This document shows, piece by piece, positions 30,093-40,706 of a stretch of 64,000 nt of DNA (position 1 is its first letter; the number at the start of each line of letters is the position of its first letter). Below the pieces are notes generated by a model. It ran no database searches, was not told the DNA's origin, and worked only from the letters and a program-made list of their open reading frames with translations. The DNA lies in the NCBI GenBank assembly GCA_026419775.2, contig JAOPGA020001001.1, forward strand, positions 1 through 64,000. The letters are read 5' to 3'. The DNA comes from Acrasis kona (taxonomy: Eukaryota; Heterolobosea; Eutetramitea; Acrasida; Acrasidae). A program made the position numbers and the translations under genes.

Positions 30093-31325
30093 TTACATCC
30101 AACTCCAAATAAAAACCTGTCCCTCCTTTGTGGCACTCGATATTTTATTCCCATTGATGTAAGCTAAGCACCTAACAACATCGTCATGGTCTACATTCTT
30201 AACGATGGCTCCTGATTCCAAATCTGCAACTTGAAATTGATTTCCAGAGTGCGCTATAGCAATCATGTGTAATGACAACAAACAAATATCAAAAATAATG
30301 ACATTGTCCATTATAATTTTATTGGTAATCGTTCCGCTGTCAATATCCCATAAGTTTACAACACCATCATCGCTTCCACTAGCTAATGTATGGTCATTTA
30401 CGATCCTTAGAGAAAAGATTCTTCTTAGCTGTTGGTGCTCCTGAGTATTTCTTGGATCTGTCCAAGTTTCTAGACATTGTCCTGAGGAAATGTCCCAAAC
30501 TTTTATAGTTTCGTCGCAGCTTCCTGAAGCTAGTTTGCCATCGGGTAGCGCTTCGATAGCTGTCACATAGCTGGTATGCCCTGAATATGATGTTATTGCT
30601 TTTTGGTTCAATCTGTCAAGGAGCACCACGGAATGGTCGTTATCGCAGTAGAAGACAAACCTAGCCGATGTTCCGAAGGTAATTAGTGACCTGTGGAATC
30701 CTGGTCCCAAAGTTACTTCAATCATGTTTTCAATTGTCATTGTTTCGCAGTTGAAAAATGTGATTGACGATTCTGATCCAATCACAATGGTAGATCCGTC
30801 ATCGGCTTTCGCAATCTCTTTTACATGTCTAAGATTTGTTGATTGAGTGGAAACCACGCTTCCTGTTTGAGCCGAAATTTTCGAGATCGTTCCATCATTA
30901 TCAGCTGCGATTATAACGTCATCTTTGAGATATATTATTGAGTTGAGCACTACACCAACCCCGGTGCGTATATTTGATATCAATTCAAGTTTATCAGACA
31001 TTACACACTCCCTCTGAGATAGCTCATCAAAATATAATTTGAAATATCTGTTGTACTCTTGTAGAAAATCTACATCAACCGAGGCATTTGTTTGTTCGAC
31101 ATTTTCGTCACTAGGACCTTTCTTGTCTTCTGTTTCTATAACAGGATCTTGAATGGATTTGTCTTCTGAAAGCGGCTCTTGAAAGACATTTTCATTGGGG
31201 ACATCATCTTGATCTTCTCTATAATAAGAAACTGGAGTGTCAGGAAGGCTAGTTGCTTCTACTCCAGATTCAGACTTCTCCGCACTTGGGTGCTTGTGAG
31301 TTCTCTTAGAAGGAAAGCCCCCCAT
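30093..31325 (-). CDS. WD40 repeat protein
   Basis: 410 residues from the ATG at 31325. The first 90 residues are acidic, Ser/Pro-rich and disordered. From about residue 110 to the end there are six or seven beta-propeller blades. The clearest are TSYSGHTSYVTAIEALPDGK with SGSCDETIKVWD, then LASGSDDGVVNLWD, and the last blade ending EGQVFIWSW. Such proteins are scaffolds. No partner domain such as an F-box is seen, so the role is open. Confidence 0.88.
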   Translation of the reverse strand: MGGFPSKRTHKHPSAEKSESGVEATSLPDTPVSYYREDQDDVPNENVFQEPLSEDKSIQDPVIETEDKKGPSDENVEQTNASVDVDFLQEYNRYFKLYFDELSQRECVMSDKLELISNIRTGVGVVLNSIIYLKDDVIIAADNDGTISKISAQTGSVVSTQSTNLRHVKEIAKADDGSTIVIGSESSITFFNCETMTIENMIEVTLGPGFHRSLITFGTSARFVFYCDNDHSVVLLDRLNQKAITSYSGHTSYVTAIEALPDGKLASGSCDETIKVWDISSGQCLETWTDPRNTQEHQQLRRIFSLRIVNDHTLASGSDDGVVNLWDIDSGTITNKIIMDNVIIFDICLLSLHMIAIAHSGNQFQVADLESGAIVKNVDHDDVVRCLAYINGNKISSATKEGQVFIWSWM

Positions 31326-31517
31326 AACAAATTCTATTTACAAAATAGCAAAAATCTCGAAAAAAATTCAGACACAAAAAATAACATGAAAAACAAGATT
31401 TATCGCTATACATCATTGAAAATGACAGCTAAACTATTTCACTATGTTATACTAGTCTAAATTCCTAATGATGTGTTTATATTAGTTATAGCATATTAAT
31501 AACATCATGAATTGTAT

Positions 31518-31598
31518 GCATCGATGGCCGAGTGGTTAAGGCGACAGACTTGAAATCTGTTGTGGAAACACGCGCAGGTTCGAACCCTGCTCGATGCG
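31518..31598 (+). tRNA. tRNA-Ser (anticodon UGA)
   Basis: The acceptor stem GCATCGA pairs with TCGATGC (31591-31597), with discriminator G at 31598. The D arm holds GGCCGAGTGGTTAAGGC (box A). The anticodon stem ACAGA/TCTGT encloses CTTGAAA, so the anticodon is TGA. A long variable arm (TGTGGAAACACG) is diagnostic of class II serine tRNA. Box B is GGTTCGAACCC. No intron. Confidence 0.97.
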
Positions 31599-31671
31599 AT
31601 TTCATTCGTTAAGTTTTGAAAATGTATTTAGTTTGTAATACTCAACTATATATATCTATCAATAGATTAAA

Positions 31672-32175
31672 ATGGTCTGGAAACAAGTCACGGTATCTCT
31701 AACTGCCCCAAAGAGGGGAATGCATTTAGTTACAGATAAAATAACAAGTCAGATCGGCAAAGAAATTTCTGGCATCAAAATAGGATTGTGCAACCTATTT
31801 AGTATGTAACTTCTTCTTTTCATGTTTAAAAACGTAGTTCAGCATACGAGTGCCGCTGTTACAATCAATGAGAACTATGATACTGGTATGTGCCATACAT
31901 TGACTAATGAATGTTAATAGACCTAAGATGTTAGAAAGGACATGGAGGATGCAATGAATTACATCGTTCCTGAGAATCAAAAGTATTACAGACATACGTT
32001 AGAAGGAAGCGATGACATGCCGGCACATGTCAAGTCCTCATTGTTTGGACCTGGTGTGACGGTCCCAATAACAAATGGTAAATTAAACCTTGGAACATGG
32101 CAGGGTATATGGTTGTGCGAATTTAGGAACGATCCTTCCAAGAGAAACATTATTGTAACTATAAATGGTGAATGA
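31672..32175 (+). CDS. UPF0047/YjbQ-family protein
   Basis: Exons are 31672-31801, 31838-31885 and 31928-32175, with introns of 36 and 42 nt. Together they encode 141 residues, the family's normal size. YjbQ proteins form trimers; some have weak thiamine-phosphate synthase activity, and the physiological role is uncertain. Signature segments are [16 protein letters not shown] across the first splice site, then [35 protein letters not shown] and [13 protein letters not shown]. The conserved His in QHTSA and in the HVKSS loop are the metal or phosphate ligands in known structures. Confidence 0.93.
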
Positions 32176-32370
32176 ATAAACCACCATTTTTCTTTCGTAT
32201 TCAATAAATATTCATTTGTCATGTCACACTGAAACAGTGTACATTTTGGGAATCAAGGTTGTTAAGGAACTACACTCTCTGGGTATAAATAGTTTGAACC
32301 TACGCCCAACTCTTGGCAATTCAAATATTCTGGTTGATTTGATACTTTTTTACAATTTATTTAACAGGCC

Positions 32371-33999
32371 ATGTCCATTGTGATTCTGAACTTTGGTAGC
32401 CAGTTCGCCCACTTAATTGCTCGCCGTGTGCGTGAATTATCCGTGCACAGCGAAATTGTCCCTTATGACATGAAGTTGGATGTTATGCTAGAAAAATTTC
32501 CCAATGTGAGGGGAATAATATTATCTGGTGGTCCAGAAAGCACCCATCAACCAGACGCGCCGTTCCCAGACAAATCTTATTTTGAAGCCTCCACAGTTTC
32601 AGGACGTACTCTCCCAATATTAGGAATTTGTTACGGAATGCAACTTATTGCTACTCACATCGGTGCACATGTTGGAAGGTTAGATGCACCAAGTGACCAG
32701 GAGATTACAGATCATTTGAAGGGGATGGAGTACGGCAAAGCAGAACTAACATTCGCCCAACACGGCGATGGAGGTAGATTATTGAAGGGATTATGCTCAA
32801 AACCCAACGAAGTTGTTTGGATGAGCCACGGAGATTCAGTATCAAAACTGCCTGAGAAGGCCGTTATAACATCCACCACCACATCGTGTCACGTCGCTTC
32901 GTTCGAAATTGCTTCAGAAGACAAGTATGCCGTGCAATTCCACCCAGAAGTAGCCCACACCATTTCAGGCTCCACCATTATGAGCAACTTTGTGTTTGAC
33001 ATTTGCAAATGCGAAAAAGATTGGTCGATACAAGACTTGGCCAAAGATCTCGTTAATAGCTTGAGAGAAGAGGTGGGACCATCAGAGTGCGTCATTATGG
33101 GTGTTAGTGGTGGCGTAGATTCTACAGTCGCCAGCACGCTACTCATCGAGGCATTAGGACCTGAACGCGTCCACTGCGTTTTCGTAGACCACGGATTACT
33201 ACGCAAAAATGAGAGACAACAAGTCATTCAATACTTTGAACACGACCTAAAATTCTCAAACTTCCATCTTTGTGACGCATCTGATTTGTTCTTGTCACGC
33301 TTGAAGGGAGTAACCGATCCAGAGGAGAAGAGAAAGATCATTGGGCACTCTTTCATCGAATCCTTTGATAAGGAGGTGGAAAATATTCTAACCAAGCACA
33401 AGGACATTCAAATTGCATGGTTAGGTCAAGGCACCATATATCCCGATCGTATCGAAAGCGCACAACCCAGCAAGAGCGCTCACAAGATCAAGAGTCACCA
33501 TAACTTGACTCTACCAGCATCCATGAAACTAAAAGTCGTCGAGCCATTAAAAGAGCTCTATAAAGACGAAGTGAGGAGATTAGGTCTCCAAATTGGTGTT
33601 CCAAAGGATTTGATCGATAGACATCCATTCCCAGGACCTGGATTAGCCATTCGTATCTTGGGAGAAATTGATCACGAAAAGGTAAAGATTCTTCAAGAGA
33701 GCGATTATTTGTTTATACAAGAGCTAAGAAATTGGAAGCTCTATGATCAAGTGTGGCAAGCATTTGCTGCATTGATACCCGTTAGGACGGTGGGTGTGAT
33801 GGGAGATGCAAGAACTTATGATTTCATCATTACGTTAAGAGCAGTTACTAGCGTGGATGGCATGACTGCAGATTGGGCAAAACTACCTTACGAATTCTTG
33901 GAGCACATCTCCACTCAGATTATTAACAGAGTGAAGGGAGTGAACAGAGTGTTGTACGATGTTTCACAAAAACCACCAAGCACTATTGAATACGAATAA
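32371..33999 (+). CDS. guaA: GMP synthase (glutamine-hydrolysing)
   Basis: 542 residues, one exon. It converts XMP to GMP using ATP and glutamine, the last step of guanine nucleotide synthesis. The class I glutamine amidotransferase domain (residues 1-205) has the nucleophile in GICYGMQLIA and the partner His/Glu in VQFHPEV. The ATP pyrophosphatase domain follows with GVSGGVDSTVAS. GQGTIYPDRIESA and the dimerisation domain ending TIEYE complete the protein. The length (about 525-540) resembles the bacterial and fungal form rather than the longer animal one. An AG just before the ATG suggests a possible leader intron. Confidence 0.97.
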   Translation: MSIVILNFGSQFAHLIARRVRELSVHSEIVPYDMKLDVMLEKFPNVRGIILSGGPESTHQPDAPFPDKSYFEASTVSGRTLPILGICYGMQLIATHIGAHVGRLDAPSDQEITDHLKGMEYGKAELTFAQHGDGGRLLKGLCSKPNEVVWMSHGDSVSKLPEKAVITSTTTSCHVASFEIASEDKYAVQFHPEVAHTISGSTIMSNFVFDICKCEKDWSIQDLAKDLVNSLREEVGPSECVIMGVSGGVDSTVASTLLIEALGPERVHCVFVDHGLLRKNERQQVIQYFEHDLKFSNFHLCDASDLFLSRLKGVTDPEEKRKIIGHSFIESFDKEVENILTKHKDIQIAWLGQGTIYPDRIESAQPSKSAHKIKSHHNLTLPASMKLKVVEPLKELYKDEVRRLGLQIGVPKDLIDRHPFPGPGLAIRILGEIDHEKVKILQESDYLFIQELRNWKLYDQVWQAFAALIPVRTVGVMGDARTYDFIITLRAVTSVDGMTADWAKLPYEFLEHISTQIINRVKGVNRVLYDVSQKPPSTIEYE

Positions 34000-34008
34000 A
34001 TTTTTTTA

Positions 34009-35215
34009 TCAAGTAAGCCTTCCTTTGCCTTTGGGATTTGCATCCTTCCAATCATCCCACTCTCTTGCTTTGTATGTTTCCAAATCAATTTCGCTCTCGC
34101 TTTCCATGTCCCTTGCTGCTTCTCTCTCTTTTGCAGCCTTTTCTTTGGCTTCCCTCACGTGCACGTCATGCATCTCTTGTTCTACGAATTCTTCCAGACC
34201 AGCGGTTGGTGGGTTGAACTCTCCAAACACATTCTGCCGGATTCTCTCCCTTTCTTGATAATTTCTCATGACTCTGTTGGCCAAGGCATCCTGTGCGGTT
34301 GGTTGTGGTTGTGGCAGAAGAGATGCTGAGATTCCCTTTCTTTGTAAATCGTTCACCACGCCCATGCGTTGTTGCTCGGTGTCCATTCCAGTTATTTTGA
34401 CCATGGTGGGTTTGGGTGCATTCTGGGGCACTTCTTGCCTGCTATTACCTGCCCTCAACATGCTTCCCAAATTCTGCTTCAAGGCAAATTGTAACATGTC
34501 GATTTCTTGCAGCGATAATTTTATCTGATCGATGGAGTCCAAGATGGAGTGAGATATTAAAGTTAATGTATACTCCCTCTCCAAATCATCGAGGGTATTG
34601 GAGGTGGCATCTTTGGAGGTGGCTAATGCTTTTTTGCGCTCCTCTACTGCCTTTAACTGCTTTTGCACTTGAACTTTCCGCCTAAGGCGATCTATTTTAG
34701 AATCACGATCGTTCATACTTGATGTCAAGTTGGGTGCTCTTTTTGAAAGAGTGTTTGAGGTCTAAAAACAGTTATATATAATGTAGCACAGATCTTACCG
34801 TAGAGTCGTCTTGTTCTTGGTCGTCATCCTTTACAAGTTTGTTCAACTCGTCTTGATCCCTCTTCTCGACCAAATTATACTTGTAAAGATCCTTGATGAA
34901 TTTTGCATGTTGGGAGATGGATTGGTTGATGTGTTTGATGCGATTGGATGGGTTGTTGATGTCTTGAACTTTGTTAAATAAACATCCCATCAAGTATGGG
35001 ATCATAAGGTACTTTAGATGGTTCGCCGGTACTTCAGAAAGCTCTTCATTTGATGAAAATAAATCGTTCTGTTGTACTCCGTATGTGTTGCATCTTACTA
35101 AATTATAAATTAACTTGTTTATGGTTTCTTTGTCGTTTATTCCATTTTCTTCCACATCGTTCAAGTATTTGTCTCGCGTCTCATCAAATATTCTTGACAG
35201 GTCCTCCTCGTCCAT
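34009..35215 (-). CDS. TAP42/IGBP1 (alpha4) family PP2A-binding protein
   Basis: Exons are 35215-34799 and 34761-34009, with a 37-nt intron (GTAAGA...TTTAG); together 389 residues in frame. TAP42/alpha4 binds the catalytic subunits of PP2A-type phosphatases and links them to TOR signalling. The N-terminal helical domain contains the family hallmark LKYLMIPYLMGCLFNKVQD and FIKDLYKYNLVEK. The C-terminal part has FNPPTAGLEEFVEQE and the end REWDDWKDANPKGKGRL, which matches the conserved DDWKD.NP.G tail. It is convergent with guaA, 9 bases apart. Confidence 0.92.
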
Positions 35216-35400
35216 TTCGACTATTTCCCTTTGATTATCATGACAATATTACAACACCACTCAACCATAACAGTGAAGGAATACTGGTCTATACACGGCT
35301 ATGGGGATATTTATTTAAAACATCACTTTTCAATTGTGTACCACATTTCTTATGAAATTTAGCAATTTCAGACGTAAAAGAACCAAATTTGGAGTTGGAA

Positions 35401-36493
35401 GATAGACACTCTAACCAGACACTCTAACTCTAAACTTTTTAACCATATTTGGACACACTAAATAATTTGCCCGCAAACACTACAGTTACAAAGACACAAG
35501 ATGGCGCAAACACAAGAGTCCGTTAAACACAGCTGGCGCGAACACAAAGTATAAAATGATCGAAGACATGTAATATTTAATAAACAAACACAACATGACT
35601 CNAAGAAAGACTCTTGCAAAAAGATTTCAAATTAAATCCATTGTTCAAAACATCCAAGAAGCTGAAGAGCGCCAAATACTATTCATAACATCCATGCCGT
35701 TTCACCAAGAGTGCAAGGTCTCACTGGTTTATTTGATTACATTTGTTCTTTACGAGTTGACCCAACTGAACTCAATTTTGAATGCAGACAACACGAACGG
35801 TACGTTAGGATCCTTGCTTTCCTCTGATGTGGATTCCTAAGTCAACTCTTATGTTGTACCGTATACAGAAGAAGAGAGAGAATTGAATGTTACAACCTTC
35901 TTTGAGGACAATAACATTAGTCTTGCAGATGTGGATACCTGTGATGTGACATTATCACCACAAGCTAACATTAGTCTTGGAGGTGCAGATACTTATGACA
36001 TGATGTCATCACCACAAACGAATACATTTGAGCTTCCTTAAACTCCAACTCAACACACTCTAGCATCTCCGTTAATGCAGTCACAAGTACCAACACTAGA
36101 TCCATTTCACCAATAACTGACTCTCCAGTAGCGCAGTTAAGGAAGAAAAAGAGGGACAATGGAACAACACCGGATAAAACACTTAAACACTACCAGTGAG
36201 TCAAGAATGATTCGGATGATTGCCAGTAATCCTTCACTTTTGAATGGTTTGAGAAGGAGCAGATGATTCACAAACTTTGAATAATATGGGGCTGATGAGG
36301 AGGATGACACTGAATATGCTGTCCCTTTGACATGAGATACTCTACTGGAAATGAAGCAAAGAGAACCAAAGAAAATTTACAATTAAAATGTTTATTTTTA
36401 TCAAGTTATTTCTATTTTGAGTTTAGAGTATCTGTTTATAGATTAGAGTGCGGGAAATTCCAAATTTGTATAAAATAGGTTAGAGTGTCTATC
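35401..36493. mobile_element. 1.1-kb non-autonomous DNA element with 16-bp terminal inverted repeats
   Basis: GATAGACACTCTAACC (35401-35416) is repeated as its exact reverse complement at 36478-36493. Inside each end are further copies of the core ACTCTAA. Reading the ends one step in gives TA-GACACTC...GAGTGTC-TA, as for a mariner-type element, but no transposase is present. It holds only a short frame (from the ATG at 35595, with an ambiguous base N at 35602) and no recognised domain. Its right end abuts the larger element exactly and contains the larger element's target duplication. Confidence 0.6.
36487..36493. repeat. Target-site duplication, left copy (GTCTATC)
   Basis: Seven bases identical to 42379-42385, directly outside the two terminal inverted repeats. 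Confidence 0.75.
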
Positions 36494-36511
36494 GAGACAA
36501 CTCAGTTTCCC
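36494..36511 (+). repeat. Left terminal inverted repeat of the MULE-type element
   Basis: 18 bp, perfect inverse match to 42361-42378. Confidence 0.85.
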
Positions 36512-36932
36512 CTCTCCTTTTCTCCCTTTCTCCTTTTTATTTTGCCCTCTCCTCGCGGCCACGACATATTTGTCTATCCATTTTTATCCTTATTTATATT
36601 TATAATTTACTAGTTGACTGTGAAACACACAATATGTAGACCTGCACACGACGTTTGCGGCAACAATAGTTGCATGCTTGAGTAAATAGAAGAAATTGAA
36701 TATGAGGGTATATTATTGAACTTAAAGAAGAATCTAATCGTATAGTTTTTACAGATTTAGTTTAAGTAAGGGTTTTTGGATACGGAAGACGTTTGTCTAT
36801 AAATGTTCAACAACAAGAGTCCTATTTTTATTGTGACAACGGTATGTGTTATAAAATGCTCCTTATTTATACAAAAGATCGGCTTAAAAACGAAGTGACG
36901 AAGAGGAATAAAAGTAAAAAAAAAACAAAAAC

Positions 36933-39900
36933 ATGAACGTCATCACAAGATTATTGATCTTATGTTTGCTTGCTGCAATTTGCAGCAGTAACCCTAATTA
37001 CAGCCCTGTCACTGACCTAGGCCGCACCAACCGTAACAATGGCAACATTGTTTTAATCAACAACAACAACAACATCCCTGGCAACAGGATCAACAACAAC
37101 AACACCAACAACCACTACAATCCTGGTGACGCAACCAACCCTGGCATGCATACCAACCAGAACACCATCAACAACACCCCCAACAACATCATCAACCCTG
37201 GCTCCCATGCCAACCGTAACAACCCCAACAACAACAACCACATCCTTGTCAACAGGATCACCCACAACAACACCCCCAGCAACAACAACATCATCAACCC
37301 TGGCTACCGTGCCAACCCCAACAACAACAACATCCTTGGCAACAGGATTACCCACATTCACACCCCCAGCAACAACAACAACAACAACAACCACACTCTT
37401 GGCAACAGGATCAACAACAACAACCTCATCAACCCTGGCTACCATGCCAACCACAACAACAACAACCTCAACCCCAACCTCAACCACATCCCTGGCAACA
37501 GGATCATCAACAACAACACCCCCAGCAACAACAACAACAACCTCATCAACCCTGGCTACCATGCCAACTCCAACAACAGCACCAACTACAACCACATCCC
37601 TGGCAACAGGATCATCAACAACACCACCACCATCAACAACAACAACAACAACAGCAACAGGAATATCACTTGGGACGACTATGCATGTCAACCTGGTACC
37701 TTCTTTAATGAGAACAATATCACCTTGAATGATGGTATTCTTACAGAAGGTACAGAGTACGTTGATGGTCCTATTGTCTTAAATGACGAGGTTGTGGTTG
37801 GTGTACAAAGCCAGTACAACTCTAGTAGTGCAACAGATATAAGCGATTCTGATCTGAGTGCCATCCACTGCATGATTCCTGCTTCAGACATCATTAAAGT
37901 GAGTGACAGGAACCAGCTCCTGTACAATGGTCAAACATTCCAGCACCATTCTACAAATTCAAGGGGTGAATCTCACTATAGGTGTTCTGCCTACAAACAG
38001 TTGAGGTGCGGATGCAAGATTATTATGCGAACTAAACAGTCTGGTGAAGTTGAATATGAGCTTGTTCGGTTTCACAACCACAGTGTTGTTGCCCAAGGTA
38101 TGCCAGTACTGAGGCCTGAGAGACTTGAGTATCTCCGGACTTACATTAGGGACAACATGCATGAGACCAATCTGAGGCTGATCCAAGATGTTGTGAATGG
38201 AAACAATGTTTTGCCTACATCGCAAAGAAGTGATAGAACAATGTACATCACCCACGACCACATCAAAAGGGCAAGGAAAGAATTCCAAACTGCAAGAATT
38301 GATACTGTCCTAGATGTTGCAAACAGGCCGGATCTTGCCCAGACTTTAGATGGTGGCAGCTTCTTCCAAGGTCTCCATGTCCAACCTAGACTGTTCACAC
38401 TGCTGTTTGCATCAAATTGGATGTTGAACTTGCTCAACTCAGTGACTGAGCATGATCAGCTGTTCATTGATGGTACATTCAGCACTGTTCCTCAAGGTGT
38501 AGCTCAGTTGATTGTTGTAATGGTGTTGAAACGTGGTTCTACAAGAGCACAGCCAGTGACGTTTGCATGGACTCAATCTAGAACTATTGTGGAGTATGAG
38601 TTCATGTGGAGGAGAATTCTAGATCTNGCACCCAATCTGGCCACTGTTCCAAAAATATATGCCACAATTGATTTTGAATATTCTCACATCAGTGCCATAA
38701 AAAATGTGTTTAGCAATGTTCAAATTGTAGGTTGTATGTTCCACTTTCTACAAGCAATAGTGAGGCATATATCCAAGAAGCTGATTCAGTTCCGTACGCT
38801 CCTAGATGCTAATGAGGAGCTACGTAATAAACTGTTGGACAACTTGCGAGAATTGGTTCAGGCTCCCAATCAAGCGACGTTCAATGCTTTGCTGTCAAGC
38901 TTTATTCCTAGGTGGTATAATCAAATTGGTGGCCAAGACTACATCAGGTACATGACCAACACTTGGCTGAACCAGAGTTCAAGATTCCCTCCAAGCATTT
39001 GGTGTCATGGTTTCTTTGGTAGAGACGATGTGCTTAGGACCAATAACATGGTGGAAACTTTTAACAGGGAGATTAACCAAAGCAAGCAACGACACGCAAA
39101 GCTTGATATCAAGCAATCAGTGCAATTGTTACAACGCCTTGAGCAGAGACGAGCTAGAGAATATAATCAGCAGATATTCAACGCTCAAGAGAGGGACAAC
39201 AGACCACTTGCTAGAGGACGTAATGCTGCTGTACCTGTTGTTGCTTCTGTTCCCACACCTGTTCCCACACCTGTTCCTACACCTGTTCCTACACCTGTTC
39301 CTACACAACAACGTTTCTACGCCCGTTGTACCGCCAGTTGTTGCACCACCAAACAACTATGAGATCACTATGGCATTTCTAAACTCTATTAGAGATGACG
39401 ACGATGATGAACCGGCTCCAGTTACTTTGCCACAACACACACCACTACAGCACCATCCACAGGTACAACCTCCAGTACAACCCCGAGTGCAACATCCAGT
39501 TATGCTGCCCAATGCCCCACAACCGCACATTGTGCCACTTGTTCAACCTCAACAGCAGCAGCGTTATCAAATACCAACTCGCAATGCTAGAGAGGCTGCA
39601 AACAATTTAAATACAGGCAGAGGAAGAGGCAGAGGCAGAGGCAGAGGAAGAGGCAGAGGAACCAAGAGAGCAAGGGATGGAGATCCAATAGCACAATTTA
39701 CTGGTAGTTTTGTGCTAGAGCCTCCACAAGGTCCTCCACAAGGTCCTCCACAAGGTCCTCCACAAGGTCTGCAGCGGCAATCTAATGTAAGATAAATATT
39801 ACTTTGATTTAATGCTTATTAGGTTATTAGTAGCAAAATTATCAGCGCCGCTGAATCTAACCAGTACACTCTCCATCAGTACTTTAAAGTCAAGTTACCT

Positions 39901-40305
39901 TCCTCACGATTAGCGCCGTTACAGGTAGGCAGTAATAACAAGGTTGTGAATGACATCAAAAGAGTTTTGGAAAACGTTGAACAGGATCCAGATATTGTTG
40001 TGCAAGAGTCAAACAATATAGTGCAACAATCATCTACCTCAGACGACGATTCATCAATTTCTACAGATTCAACCATGGAGGGGGAGTACATGCTTTCGGC
40101 AAGAGACTTGGTGGAATCTGATTTCATTCCATCTGCCTTTTTGGATGATGACTTCTGTGACTATTCCACTTCATCTGATATGTCTGAAGATGAAATGGAG
40201 ACTTTTGCAGATCTTGCTAGGAAGGAGATAAGAAGAGCGGCTAGAGAGAGGAGGGTAGCAAAAAAAAGGAGAGTGGCAAAAGGAAAGAAACAACGTCGTG
40301 AATAA
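36933..40305 (+). CDS. MULE-type transposase with Asn-rich N-terminus and PIP-box tail
   Basis: Exons are 36933-39786 and 39823-40305, with a 36-nt intron; 1111 residues if one base is dropped near 39305-39320, where the frame shifts (T3 or the CA-rich run). The N-terminus looks like a signal peptide (MNVITRLLILCLLAAICSS), followed by about 210 Asn-rich repeat residues encoded by a minisatellite. The transposase core has a Cys/His DNA-binding segment (HYRCSAYKQLRCGCKI) and the DDE fold: LFIDGTF near 38465, ATIDFEYSHI near 38665 with the MULE-typical VGCMFHFLQA, and TNNMVETFNREIN near 39055. The tail has PTPV repeats, an RG-rich block, QYTLHQYF (39862-39885, a PCNA-binding PIP-box pattern), an acidic stretch and a basic nuclear-import-like end. 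Confidence 0.85.
37040..37660 (+). repeat. Left subterminal minisatellite (CAACAACA / CATCCCTGGCAACAGGAT units)
   Basis: Imperfect units combine AAC triplets with CATCCCTGGCAACAGGATCA and ACCCCCAGCAACAAC. They encode the Asn-rich NPGYHAN / PGNRI repeats of the transposase start. The same unit occurs inverted at 42127-42262. The opposite-strand frame here (Val-rich) is a shadow. Confidence 0.85.
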
Positions 40306-40706
40306 ATGTTAGTTTGTTACAGATTGTGTTAATCTCTTTGAAAGTAGATCATATACAATTCTGCTTCTAAGTATACTTTGTATAAACACCTTGCTTGACG
40401 TTTTTTATTATCGTATTCTTGAAGTTGATAACAAACGTACTACAATAAGACAATTGTTTTATGATATTACATCTATAGTTGTATTTGTGCAAATTTTACA
40501 TTTTGTCCAAACATCTATATCATGCAACATACTTGGCTGGGAGATTGCCGAGGATGAGAGTATATAGCTTATATATATACCTTGTCCACATAGTAGTATG
40601 GAGGCTAGTACTTGTACGATGCTTTACGAGTGATCACTCAAACCTCAAGTATCTTTTTTTATATCAGATTTATTGTAAAATCAAATCAAACAAACTGAAA
40701 ACATCA

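Noticed and set aside
37053-37691. 212-codon Val-rich minus-strand frame
   Set aside because: It is the antisense reading of the minisatellite (GTT triplets); long only because the repeat lacks stops in several frames.
40479-40706. N-terminal extension of the dioxygenase frame
   Set aside because: It starts at a TTG, is hydrophobic and AT-rich, and lies before the first good ATG at 40707; probably untranslated leader.
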